The notes under the pieces: generated by a model
The model's input: the letters and a program-made list of their open reading frames with translations, nothing else
Databases searched by the model: none
Told to the model about the DNA's origin: nothing
Program-made: the position numbers and the translations under genes
From: Gracilariopsis chorda
Lineage: Eukaryota > Rhodophyta > Florideophyceae > Gracilariales > Gracilariaceae
Direction of reading: 5' to 3'
Assembly: GCA_003194525.1 (NCBI GenBank)
Contig: NBIV01000043.1
Coordinates: 124,001-188,000, forward strand
DNA length: 64,000 bases
Part shown: piece after piece, positions 18,838 to 29,205 of the stretch
Layout: each line of letters begins with the position of its first letter
How positions within the stretch are numbered: the first letter of the stretch is position 1

Positions 18838-21800
18838 GGCGCCAAAACCTAAGGACAAAGTTCTCCGGGATGTTCTCCCGGGGTTCCCATGTGTCCTCAG
18901 AGGGTTTGTAGCCGTACCAATGGACACGGTATTTGACGACGCCGTCGTCGTCAATGCCGGCATTGACCACACGGTCTATAGCGCTTTCCTTAGGAAGTGA
19001 AGATACGTCCTTCGGAACATCCACAGGCCACTCCTCGGGGAGATCCATCTCGTCCAAAGGGGCGTAACCATCATTGGCCAACTGGGACGGTACTCCGTCG
19101 TTGTGTTCCTCTTGGGATGAGGGGGCCAGTGGGTCAGCCGAGACGGCCTTTGGAAGTGGTGTAGCGATCAATGGATCTGCCGTAACTACCTTAGGGCGGG
19201 ACGAAAGCTGCTCGTCCGTAGGTGTAGAGTCCTGTACGGCGGAATTGGGAGCATCTGAAGGGGCGTCCTCAGGAGTTTCCAAAGGGGAACCAGTGGGCTT
19301 CGGCGGCATAGGCGCGGCCGTAACGCGGTCAATTGCGACGGTGTCCTGTAGGCCATCGATTTCAATAGTGACCGTATGGGACGTAGCTGAGAGAACCTTA
19401 TAGGGACCAGTGGACCGTGGGAGGAGCTTTCGAGTGATGACCTCGATATCGTCCTGCGGCTTATCCGATGGAGCGCGGTCTAAGTAGACCATGTCACCGG
19501 CCTTAAAGGATAGCGTAAACCTGACGGACTTATCGAAGTCATCCTTGTACCTCCGTTGGGACTTGTTCAACCGTGCTCTGGCCGTACGGATGATATCGTC
19601 AATCCGCTTCCGGGTGTACCGTTTGGCCTGGGCAGGGGTCATTTCTGCCGTGAAGTCCTGTGGTATCCAGCTGTCCTTAAGGTCAACCGCAAAGTGCGGG
19701 GGCTGTCGCGTGAGCGTTAGGTCGAAGGGTGTAGTCCCCGTGGACCGATGGACTTGCGTGTTATACGCATAGACCAGTGGTCCGACGTAGTCATCCCAAT
19801 CGGCCTGGTGCTCTGCAACATAATGCACCAACCTGTCCTTAATGGTTCTATTGAAGCGCTCAGCCTGTCCATTGGTCTGCGGATGATAAGCCGTTGTGGT
19901 GACGTGCTTAATTCCTAAGGTCGAACAGACGTGAGCGAAGAATTTCGACACGAATTGTGGCCCGTTGTCCGATAGGAGATAAAGTGGCAGACCATATGGA
20001 TACACCCAATGGGTCAAGAACGCCATTGCTACGTCAGTGGCCGTAGTGGACCTCATGGGAATAGCTCTGGTGAGCTTGGTGAACCGATCGGTAAGCACCA
20101 ATATAAATTTGTTCCCATAGGTCGTTGACGGTAATGGCCCTAGGATATCCGTAGCGATAAACTCCAGTGGTCCTGCGGCTGGGAACAGCTTCAACTTGGC
20201 CTGATGGATGGTTTTCGAGCCGCGTGCTTTCACGCACGAAGCGCATGTCCTAGAGGTTTGCCAGAGGTCATTAGCCATAAAGGGCCAGTAGAAATGTTTC
20301 CTTAAGGACTGATACATTCTTGTTCCGCCAGGATGGCCGGCCAACCGGGGGTAATGGGCGAGGTATAGAACCCGTGCCCTGAGGACCTTGGGAATGACCC
20401 GCTGGATTGCTCCGTCCAGAGGGGCTCTGCGACAGAGCAGTCCGAATCGGTCGTAGTCGAACAGACAGCCAGGGGTCCCGACGAGGTCAGCCTGGTTTTT
20501 GCAGTACTCGTCGTCCTTTTGGGCCTGAAGGAGCTCATCCAGCGTGATGGGCAAGAGCTCCTTTTCCTCTGGTTGAACCGCATGAACCTCAAGGGTCCGC
20601 GCTTCGCTGTCGTCATCCATAGGCCAGTCCACAAGGTAAACTGCATTCACGTCCACATCGGAGTCATCGCAATTAACGCGTCCTAGAAGGAAGTCATCCT
20701 CATGGTCAGATTCATAACCTGAAAGGTCCGGCGTGGGTAGCTCGTCGTCCAGTGGGGATTCGTCGGTGCCGTCGGTTAGGATCCTAGAGAGGGCATCCGC
20801 TGCTCGGTGCTTGATCCCCGGCCTATAGGCAACGTCGAAATCAAACTCCGACAGGCGCAATCTCCATCGGGCGAGCCTGCTGGACGCGTCGGTCATGTTC
20901 ATAAGCCACCTGAGGGAATGATGATCAGTCCTAATGGTAAAGCGGACTCCTTCCAAGTATGGCCTTAAGGTTAATACTGACCAGACAATGGCTAAGCACT
21001 CCTTCTCGGACGTGCTATAATTCCGCTCTGGGCTCGTTAGCGAGCGGCTCCAATATCCAATTGGTCTATAGTCCTTCGGAGATTCTTGTTCCTGGAGGAG
21101 AACACATCCAATTTGGCCATCGGACGCATCCGTATCAAGGATGTACGGTTTGTCCGGTTTAGGCAAGGCCAATATAGGAGGGTTCAGAAGCTTATCCCGC
21201 AGGGCCTCAAAAGCTTCGTATTGTTCGTCCGTCAGGCAATCGAACTCCGATGGGGTCCCTTTGCGCAGCATGTCGTTAAGCGGCGCAGCGATCTTTGCAA
21301 ACCCTTGGACAAAGCGACGATAGACGTTGCACAGACCTAAAAAAGAACGCAACTCCGTATGGGTCCTGGGGGGCTTAGCTTGCCGTATGGCGTCAGTCGT
21401 CCTCGAGGCAACCTGTAGGCAGCCAGGGCGGACCACATGGCCAAGATAATCCACAGAGGACTGGAAAAAGAAGCACTTGGGGAGCTTCAAAGTTATTCCG
21501 GCCTCACGGAGAATCCTCAGGACTGTTCTAACATGGGAGAAATGTTCACCAATGGTCTTCGAAAAGATGATAACGTCATCCAAGTAGACCAGCGCGAACT
21601 TCCATTTGACCCTAGATAGGATAATGTCCATTGCCCTCTGGAACGTCGCGGGTGCGTTCATTAATCCAAAGGGCATCCGAATGAATCGGAAAAGTCCCTC
21701 GTGGGTCGTAAACGTGGTCAGCGGCTTCGCGTCATCGTCCAGTGGTATTTGCCAATATCCCCAATTGGCGTCCAAGGTGGTAAAGACAGCTGCCTCTCCT

Positions 21801-23140
21801 AAGGAATCGAGACAGTCGTCCATCCGGGGGATAGGGTACGAATCCCGTTTGGTCATAGCGTTGAGCTTCCTATAGTCAACGCAAAACCTGACGGAGCCAT
21901 CCTTCTTGGCCACAAGGACAAAAGGGCTTGCCCATTCGGACTGATGAGGAGGAGCTGGCTCGATGACGTTGGCCCTCCTCATCTTGTCCATCTGTTCGGC
22001 CACGATGGTTCTCTCTTTTAGGCCCGTCCTATAGGGGTGCTGGTACACTGGCTTCGCGTCGTCCTTAAGGTCAATTCGGTGCTTTGTCGCCCGAATCTCG
22101 CCTAGCTGGCCAGACCACATGGATTTGAATTCCCGAAGGAGCTCTATAACCTGAGGCCTATAGGATTCGAATTCGTCGCCCATGTTGACGTCCCCCTCCC
22201 AGGACTCGACGTCCTCGTCGTCGTCCGGTTGGGAGTTGTCCATATTGGTTTCCATAATGGCCACAGGAGCTGGCAGGGCGATGCCAACTACTGTTCCTTT
22301 AGGTAATCGAACCGGGTGGTCAGTGAAGTTACTGATACTGACCACAAAGGGCTGCCGCGGACGGATGTCCATAACTCCATTGGCCATAAGGGTGAGTTGA
22401 CGCCGGATCGTCTTGGGATGATTCTGCAGCGTCAAAAGACCAGAGGACTCGCACTGAACCCAAGCGGTGGTCTGAGTCATCGCAGGGATGACCAGGGCTT
22501 TTGTGAGCCTGACCTTATTGGACACAGTGTTCGTCGCCAGTGGAGGTTTCCGCGGGTTTGCCTCAGGTCCCGGCTTGGAACCTATCAGGGCCACAGGATG
22601 TGCGCGATAGAACGCGACTTTCCGAAGGCCAGGGTAGATGGCCTTCACGTAGCGGTCGATGAAGGAAGTCCCAAGGATACATTCCGCTCCCAAGTTTGGA
22701 CATACGAGGAACCACGTGCGGACTCGCAAACTGCCCAGTTGGACAAATAAAGAAATGATTCCTTTAATGGCCATTGGTCTGCGCGAAGCATCAGTGATCC
22801 TAGGGGTCTTCCTCACCTGAACCTTGTCTTCCCAACCACTCGGTAGGACCTTAGGATGTACCAAATTGGGCCCAGCGCCCGTGTCCAGCACACTCGTAGC
22901 CACTCTAGAGTGTGAGGGGCGGAGTCCTATGGTCATTCGAACTTTATAGTTCTCCTTCCTCAGGACACAAATAGGGTCCTGGTCATCCAGCGACGGCTCC
23001 AAAGGGTCGTCGATCCATTCGTCCATTGGTTGGTGAGACTCCGAAGGACTTCTGGAGTCAGATGACTCCTGTCCATCGGGGTTGAGGCAGGGATTCTCAG
23101 AGGGGCGGCTTGCCTCAGGTCGCTCCTCTACGCGTTTTCC
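18838..23140 (-). CDS. Element B Pol polyprotein (protease, RT, RNase H, integrase, chromodomain)
   Basis: The pol frame is open from the end of gag (about 23140); the first ATG is at 23026. Counted from that ATG: retropepsin VLDTGAG near residue 47, reverse transcriptase about 360-540 with YLDD at 481-484, RNase H about 625-750 (DTDASDGQIG, SEKECLAI, RTDHHSLRW), the integrase HHCC region (HYPRLAGHPGG ... CASCVK), and the core D, D, E in IATDILGPLP, LSDNGPQF and NGQAERFNRT. A chromodomain follows (AIDRVVNAGI, YRVHWYGYKPSEDTWEP) with the aromatic residues expected for a methyl-lysine cage. Element C is inserted 12 codons after the chromodomain core; beyond 18833 the frame runs artificially into the LTR of C, and the true end is at 9398. 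I see no internal stop. Confidence 0.93.
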
Positions 23141-25302
23141 TGTTCGGTCTTTCCGTGACGGTCCACTGGAGCTTCCACGGGGGTCACCTGAGGGACAGTA
23201 TCCGTATCGGAAATATCGACAGCGTTGACCTGAGAGGCTGGAGCCTCCCGCGGCGTGGCGTATCGACTAGACCCTGAGGACTGATTCCGCTGGTACTGAC
23301 GAGGGTAATTTCCCTCCGCCCTCCTGGCCTGGAAGTTCTGATCCCTTAGGGCCAACAGGTTCTTGCGAACGTCCTCCGGCATGAACTTCATGCAATCACA
23401 CGGCCTGGCCGTGGAAAGGCAGAGGTAGCAAGGGGGCCCGCGGGTGAATACGTCCTTCCTAGGTTGGACGAAAGTATACCGCGGCGTCGTTTGTCCAGAT
23501 GGAGTAGTAGTAGTTCCAGTGGCCGATATGGATGGAGCACCAGACGGAGCGGAAGAAAAAGAGACCGCAAGGATATCTCCTTCTTCCGAACGGATGTTAC
23601 CAGTGGACTCGCTTTCAGAAGAGTTGACCATATGGACTTTGGAACTCTTCCTTAAGGGTGATGCTCGGCCTCTGGTATCCAAGTCAGCCGCTCGGCGGGA
23701 TGTCCTATAGGTCTTGCCGTATCCTTCGGCATATGTGACCAGCTGTCGGAACGAGAGGCGTTGGTTGTCCGAGTGGTGATTACGCACGTGAGTCCTAATG
23801 GCCGGCAGCAATCCAGCGATGAAGTGCTGCTTGAGTCGCCCTTCGGAAAACACATTCCCACAGCGGTACGCCTTCTTCCACAGTTGGTCAGCAAAGTCCG
23901 TTTCGGTTACGTTAGTGCTTTGCCTAAAGGAAATCACGTCCTGATGGGCATCCATGATTACGTCATCAGTGGCGTACGTCTCCAAAAGGTAATGGACGAC
24001 CTCTGGGTAGGACCTAAGGAGCTCCCTATCGGTCGCATCCATTGGGTCACTGGAACCGGAGATCTTCGAAACCACATGGTCACGCGCTTGTCCACTGAGG
24101 AAAAACTGAAACAGATACAGAGCGGCTCCCTCGTGGACGCCGTTCTGGTCGCAGGCCGTACGGAATTGAGACAGAAACCTAAGGACAGCAATCGGGTCAG
24201 CGCCCGAGAATTTGTCCGTGACGGTAAGCTGCATCCGTTTGGCCCACTTGGTGACTCGTCGAGCCACCGAACCGGAATACCTTGAGGACCTGTTGTCCAG
24301 TCGGTAAGTCCGATAGTCCAACACTTTCTTAAAAAGTTCGTTGGTGGTTGCCAGCGGCCTGAGGCGTCGAACAGCCGCCTCATCCGCGTCCGTATCGGTC
24401 GAAACTGACGAGTCCGAACTGGACCCGTCATCGCTCTCGTCCGAATGGTCTCTCCTCTTCCTCGACTTCTTGTTCCTTCTAGGTCTTCTATTCTTCCTTC
24501 GGTCAGCACTTCGCTCGTCCAATGGAGCGATCTCGACATCGCCAAATCCGATGGGTCTGCGGGCCTGCTGGGAGCCCTGGTACCTCATGGGTCGTGCAGT
24601 CATTAGGCCTTCTTGCCGGGGAGGCTCTCTTCCACTCCCTGGGTGCACTTCCATTTGGTCGTCCTGTTGGTTTACCCGGCGAGGGGCTGGTAAAGCAGCC
24701 ACTCCCGGGGGTTCGGAGTGTGGTTGCCACACGGAGGCCGAAGGAATACTTTGAATATTGGCCGCGAGGGCCGGGGTGCCTACCTGGCGTGTGACCTCCG
24801 TCCGTATGGTCGAGGCCATGGCTTCCACGAAGGTCGTGGATTCCAGGACCTGAGGAACGAGGCGAGTAATCCGTTGGTCAATCATTCCGTCAAGGACCTC
24901 TGGAACACGCGTATCCAAAAGGGACTGGACGTGCTCCTCACAGAGCCGTTTCAGCTGCGGCCAAAGGACATCTGCGAGACCCCTGGAGAGGTCTTCCCTC
25001 ACATCTGGAGAAGCTTCCTGTAGGTCTTGCGTCGGCGTGGCCGGCTGGGAATTGATCCTGTTAAGGCGTGAGCGGAGATGAGCGGCCAAATTGGACTCTC
25101 TCGCAATCCGTTCAGGATTATCCACGGGGGTCAATGGACGCCCTAAAGGTTGACTGCGCGTACTCCGTCGGTCACTGCTCGCATCGGCCGCGAGGCCAAT
25201 GGTTTCAGGAACCGTCGACAGTCCACTGGGGCCAGCCTGTGGCGTCCTCTGGTCATCTGGTCGGTTGTTATTTTCGGTATCCATGGGGCGGTTGCTTGTC
25301 AT
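23128..25302 (-). CDS. Element B Gag
   Basis: This Gag of 724 residues starts at ATG 25300-25302. The N terminus is disordered, then a helical segment (VREDLSRGLADVLWPQLKRL) and a basic, Asp/Ser-rich region. The capsid domain shares KFSGADPIAVLRFLSQF with element C Gag. The usual CCHC zinc knuckle is missing; only an irregular Cys cluster (CYLCLSTARPCDC) lies where the knuckle would be. The stop TAG (23128-23130) lies one codon after the heptamer GGAAAAC (23134-23140), where pol can be entered in the -1 frame. Confidence 0.9.
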   Translation of the reverse strand: MTSNRPMDTENNNRPDDQRTPQAGPSGLSTVPETIGLAADASSDRRSTRSQPLGRPLTPVDNPERIARESNLAAHLRSRLNRINSQPATPTQDLQEASPDVREDLSRGLADVLWPQLKRLCEEHVQSLLDTRVPEVLDGMIDQRITRLVPQVLESTTFVEAMASTIRTEVTRQVGTPALAANIQSIPSASVWQPHSEPPGVAALPAPRRVNQQDDQMEVHPGSGREPPRQEGLMTARPMRYQGSQQARRPIGFGDVEIAPLDERSADRRKNRRPRRNKKSRKRRDHSDESDDGSSSDSSVSTDTDADEAAVRRLRPLATTNELFKKVLDYRTYRLDNRSSRYSGSVARRVTKWAKRMQLTVTDKFSGADPIAVLRFLSQFRTACDQNGVHEGAALYLFQFFLSGQARDHVVSKISGSSDPMDATDRELLRSYPEVVHYLLETYATDDVIMDAHQDVISFRQSTNVTETDFADQLWKKAYRCGNVFSEGRLKQHFIAGLLPAIRTHVRNHHSDNQRLSFRQLVTYAEGYGKTYRTSRRAADLDTRGRASPLRKSSKVHMVNSSESESTGNIRSEEGDILAVSFSSAPSGAPSISATGTTTTPSGQTTPRYTFVQPRKDVFTRGPPCYLCLSTARPCDCMKFMPEDVRKNLLALRDQNFQARRAEGNYPRQYQRNQSSGSSRYATPREAPASQVNAVDISDTDTVPQVTPVEAPVDRHGKTEQENA
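23134..23140 (-). other. Candidate -1 frameshift site, element B gag-pol
   Basis: In the gag frame the minus strand reads CAG GAA AAC GCG TAG. The heptamer G-GAA-AAC ends one codon before the gag stop, and pol is open in the -1 frame from here. Confidence 0.5.
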
Positions 25303-25387
25303 TACCAGTCCGTCGGTCCAAAGTCCAAAGGTAGAATCCCGTAAATTCTTCTTTCCTAAAGGTCTGTATCGAAACGTCCAAAGGGGA

Positions 25388-25407
25388 TTCTAGGTCGGGA
25401 GACCAAA
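25388..25407 (-). other. Element B primer-binding site
   Basis: On the minus strand, directly after the 5' LTR, the sequence is TTTGGTCTCCCGACCTAGAA. From its TGG onward it matches the element C site except at two C/T positions, so both elements probably prime from the same tRNA. Confidence 0.7.
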
Positions 25408-25885
25408 TGTAGGATAGTGAGCCAAGTGGGCAAGCTCCTAATGGTCTCGTGGTAGCGTGGCAGAGCTGGGGGGTCCTAAGGTTAATGAAGCGGCGGCGAC
25501 ACCTCTGGTAATGTTGGCGCAATGGGGTGGCGCTGACTACGCAGTCCTACAGGTCGGAATTGCGGTAGCGATACCTTGAAGGCCAAAGGGAATTGTGAGT
25601 ACCGAGTACGGGGGTGCTCAAGACTCACAAGGGTGTCTGAGTTTACTGTCCCTAGGGGAGGCGCAGCTCGAGGTGCCTAAGTATCGGCACCGAGGCGCCT
25701 CGACCCTGTGGCACTGTAAAGTGCCCTACTCTACAGTAGCTATATCTAGTCCTATGGTTACTAATTCAATAAAATTAAATAAATTATATAAAATACAGAT
25801 AGCCATCCTTGGGCCAGATACACAACGTGTATCGTCCACATGGGTCTCCAGAGTTGCGGAATCCACTGGACTTCACTATCTCACA
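25408..25885 (-). repeat. Element B 5' LTR
   Basis: A 478-bp LTR, the 5' one for this minus-strand element. A TATATAAT-like box lies on the minus strand at 25784-25791. The duplication TCTGT follows at 25886-25890. Confidence 0.93.
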
Positions 25886-25890
25886 TCTGT

Positions 25891-26481
25891 GGAAAGCATG
25901 CCCCATCGTCGCGTCGGAACTGGGAGAGGTGTAGGATCATTCAACATCTGTCCCGAATAGTCTTTCTGTTGCTGACAAATGCCACAACCAGCACAATATC
26001 GCTTCACATCCTTGGCCTTTTGTTTCCAATGAAATTCAGCCAATCTCGCAAGTGTCTTGGAGAATGCAAAATGGCCTCCTATCCTTGAGTCATGGGCCAG
26101 TTCCAGGACTTTGCGACGACAATGAGAGGGCACACAAAGCTTTCCCTTATACAGTAGGCGCCAACCATCCTTCGAAAACGAGGGCAACATGAGTTCCAGT
26201 CGTTTGCGTAGCTTAGCGTCCTCAGGCCACTTGCCGGCAATAGCTGCAACTATTCGTCCAAAGAATTGATCTTTTTCATACTCGGAAATGACTTCTTCGA
26301 GCTCCGAAAAAGATGGGGTCACACACTGTATCTGTTGGAGCACCGCACGATCGGGGATTCGTGACAATGAGTCACCCAAGACATGCAATTTCCCGCTGAC
26401 CAAGTTGACCTGGCGAATGTTGAACGTAGCCAGTACATCCAACCATCTGGCTTCACGACGATTTAACGACTTCTTCGTCAA
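25891..26481 (-). pseudogene. Element A pol, middle part: end of RNase H and integrase zinc-binding domain
   Basis: In this frame the RNase H tail (LNRREARWLDVLATFNIRQV, then LGDSLSRIPD) is followed by a spacer and the integrase zinc-binding domain (HDSRIGGHFAFSKTLARLAEFHW, then CAGCGICQQQK). It overlaps the end of the preceding pol ORF in a different phase, and a one-base change in an A7/T7 run near 26480 would join them. It is cut at 25891 by the TCTGT duplication of element B; the frame continues at 5555 on the far side. Confidence 0.88.
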
Positions 26482-28384
26482 AAAAATGCTCTACCACTTG
26501 GTTGTCCGTGAAGGCATCAAAAGTAGATCCTTCAAGATAACAACGGAAACGTTGCAATCCAAAAACGAGTGCCAGAAGCTCCCGGTCATTCGCGGTGTAG
26601 TTCTGCTCCGCGGAGGTCAATTTCCGGGATATATAAGCTATGACACGGTCATGATTATGATCATCCAACTGCGTAAGAGTGGCGCCAACTGCCATCTGTG
26701 ACGCATCAATGTGAATTCGAAACGGCTTAGACCAATCCGGCGGGACCAGAATAGGAGCAGAGATGAGGGCCTGTTTCAGTTCCGAAAACGTACGTTGACA
26801 CTCCTCGTTCCAATCTCTGATAGTTGCGCCTTTTCGCGTGAGAAAGGTGAGTGGAGCCGCTCTCAGCGAGAACTGAGGAATAAAACGACGGAAGAACTGT
26901 ACAAGCCCAAGAAAGCTGCGAAGCTCCGTAATATTGACAGGTCTCGGCCAATTCTTGATGACCTCAATTTTGCCAGGGTGCACAGCGAGCCCATCCCGAC
27001 CAACTTTCAATCCGAGAAATTCCGTTTCGGGTGACATGAAGGAGCATTTCTTTGGAGAAGCATACAGCTTATGCTTGCGCAGTCGCTCCAAAACGGAACG
27101 AATGTGTTCTAAATGTTCCTGTCGGGTCCGGCTGTAAATCAAGATATCATCAATATACACGACGAGGAAGCGGTCGATGTAATCATGCAAAACGGAATTC
27201 ATGAGTGATTGGAAGGATGCCGGAGCATTGCAGAGTCCCATGGGCATGACCATATATTCAAACTGGCCATACTTAGTGTTGAAAGCCGTCTTTTCAACAT
27301 CAGATGGCCTGAGGCGGATCTGATGAAACCCGGTTTTCAGGTCCAACTTTGAAAAGTAGCGAGCTTGCCCCAGACGATCAAACATTTCGTCACAACGGGG
27401 AAGTGGAGCATTATTGCGCTTTGTGATGCGATTCAATGCGCGGTAATCCACAACACCACGTAGAGCTCGCCCCGGTTCCTTGACAAAAAATAAAGGAGCA
27501 CCATATGGCGAACGACTGGGACGGATCTTACCAGACTTTAAAAGTTTGTCCACATATTCGCGGGCAGCCAGCAGCTCGGCAGGAGACATCTGATAAGGGG
27601 CACGGTGCGGGGGAGTAGAATCGGGGAAGACTTCAATGGCGTGGTCAACATCCCGCGTGGGAGGGAGGCCAGGAGGTAACTCGTTCTGAAACACATCCTC
27701 AAACTCGCAGAGTATGTCGCGTAGATCCTCATCTTCGTTGTTCAGGAGATCGACCTTTGGATCCGGTGTTGAATCTACACTCTCAGAAAATTCTGAGCTG
27801 CTCACCTGAGCTACGCGAAAGACCTGCATACCCGGTCTACCACGGCGAAGGCGCCGCCGAAACTGCTTAACTGACATAGGTGTCACACTGGATGGTTCTT
27901 GCCTTTCCACGGAGTCTGCTGTCAACATTCTGCCGTTAACCGTCACTGTACGAGCCTCGTAATCCGTGTGAGGTTTGCAGTCTGCATGCCAAGGCATGCC
28001 CAACAGTACGTCATACCGTGCATCTGCTACTATCCAATTGCCTGTGTACACATGCTGCTCAATGCAAATAGTGCCATTAACCACCATTTCGGTAGCTACT
28101 TCACTGGAACCCTTCTTAGAATGGCAAACCTCCAGTCCGATCGGATGAAACTCAAACTCATCTCTATGTGATTCAGCAAACTCCCTCGAAACCACATTAG
28201 AGGTACATCCATCGTCTTTGAGTATTCGAACGGAAATATCATTGAACGTTCCCGACATGACCATCAAGGGAACGCAACGAATACCCAGCGAACTCTGAGC
28301 CGAGTCAGAGTGATACGACACGTTACTGCAACAATGTCCTTTCGACGTGCTCTTATTATTTTCGAAAAGACGCTTTAGTTTTCC
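26453..28384 (-). pseudogene. Element A pol, N-terminal part: protease, reverse transcriptase, most of RNase H
   Basis: The frame is open from the gag stop. The protease active site reads LKDDGCTSNVVS, with Asp-Asp-Gly instead of the usual Asp-Ser/Thr-Gly. Reverse transcriptase motifs include GVVDYRALN, then YIDDILIYS with the catalytic Asp pair. RNase H begins at FRIHIDASQMAVGATLTQLD and reaches the third acidic residue (FDAFTDNQ). The frame then runs off into a short nonsense tail ending at 26453, because a run of seven T residues on the minus strand appears to carry one base too many relative to the continuation at 25891-26481. Pol lies in the -1 frame relative to gag. Confidence 0.88.
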
Positions 28385-29202
28385 GAGCTATCAGAACTAT
28401 CGTCGCAAGCGCTCTCTTCTAATTGCAATGCTGTTTCAATGTTGGAAACAGATGCCTGACGGTGCGAAGGTGTGCGATGTTTCCATGGACGACACCCCGG
28501 TTTGTGGCACTTGAAACAGGCATTATTGCGAATGTCGAGAAGACGCTGCTTCGACCGGTCGGTACGACGAAATTCGGCGTTGTCGACCTCCATTGGCGTA
28601 TACTGTGCATGAGAGCCTCTCGAAGATCCTGCACCGGAAGACTTCTCATCAATTGAAACCCCAGCAAAGGCAGCTTCCACACGCATTGCGATTTTCGTAG
28701 CTTCCTCAAATTCGACACAGTTTGATTTCCTTACTTCAAACTGAATTTTGGACTTGAGTCCGCTAACAAACTTATCCCACTTTTCGCTGGAGCTCATATC
28801 GGGGATAGTGAGTACAATGTTACGGAATTCCGAGAGATAAGTGGCAACTGTGCCGGTCTGTTTGCAGGTTCTCAAAGAATCTCTTGCTCGACGTTCATGA
28901 TCTTCCGGGACAAATTCACGTCTGATAGCTGAGACAAAACTGTCCCATGACTGTGGAACGTTGTTTGCTTTCAAAACTGTATACCACCAAATAGCCGCTG
29001 TGCCAGTTAACAAGGTCGTTGCAAAAGATATGCGATTAGCATCAGATAGCACTACGTTTGCGTTGGCGACTTGAATTAGCACAAAATACTGCTCCACTTT
29101 GTAGAGCCAGGTGTTAACGACAAGAAAATCACGTTTGCCGCTGAAACATTCCGGCTTATTTGGTTTAAGGTTGATCGACACAGAAGAACCAGTTGCTTCC
29201 AT
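28375..29202 (-). CDS. Element A Gag with rearranged zinc knuckle
   Basis: This Gag of 275 residues starts at ATG 29200-29202, 18 nt after the LTR edge. The capsid region (FSGKRDFLVVNTWLYKVEQYF, cut here to its core) with TGTAAIWWY is typical of short Ty3/gypsy Gags. The C-terminal knuckle reads CFKCHKPGCRPWKH, that is C-x2-C-x4-C-x4-H, whereas the normal retroviral-type knuckle is C-x2-C-x4-H-x4-C; the His and last Cys have changed places. The protein ends in an acidic Ser/Asp tail. The stop TAA (28375-28377) follows the heptamer GGAAAAC directly. Confidence 0.9.
   Translation of the reverse strand: MEATGSSVSINLKPNKPECFSGKRDFLVVNTWLYKVEQYFVLIQVANANVVLSDANRISFATTLLTGTAAIWWYTVLKANNVPQSWDSFVSAIRREFVPEDHERRARDSLRTCKQTGTVATYLSEFRNIVLTIPDMSSSEKWDKFVSGLKSKIQFEVRKSNCVEFEEATKIAMRVEAAFAGVSIDEKSSGAGSSRGSHAQYTPMEVDNAEFRRTDRSKQRLLDIRNNACFKCHKPGCRPWKHRTPSHRQASVSNIETALQLEESACDDSSDSSEN
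28378..28384 (-). other. Candidate -1 frameshift site, element A gag-pol
   Basis: The gag frame reads TCG GAA AAC TAA on the minus strand. The heptamer G-GAA-AAC abuts the gag stop, and pol is open in the -1 frame from here. Confidence 0.5.
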
Positions 29203-29205
29203 TGC

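Larger units (their letters stand above)
5556..25885 (-). mobile_element. Element B: Ty3/gypsy chromovirus-type LTR retrotransposon with an extra antisense ORF
   Basis: Two 478-bp LTRs (5556-6033, 25408-25885) start TGTAGGATAGTGAG and end CTATCTCACA, appear identical, and are flanked by the exact duplication TCTGT (5551-5555 and 25886-25890) inside element A pol. Minus-strand order: 5' LTR, PBS, gag (23128-25302), pol with chromodomain (18838-23140, resuming at 9398-9471 beyond nested element C), a long non-coding spacer, a 735-codon ORF on the opposite strand (6365-8572), a purine tract and the 3' LTR. Without element C it is about 11.0 kb, long for the group because of the extra 3.4 kb after pol. 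CCANTGG and CCTNAGG 7-mers are strikingly frequent throughout. Gag and pol show no stop or frameshift apart from the insertion of C. Confidence 0.93.
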
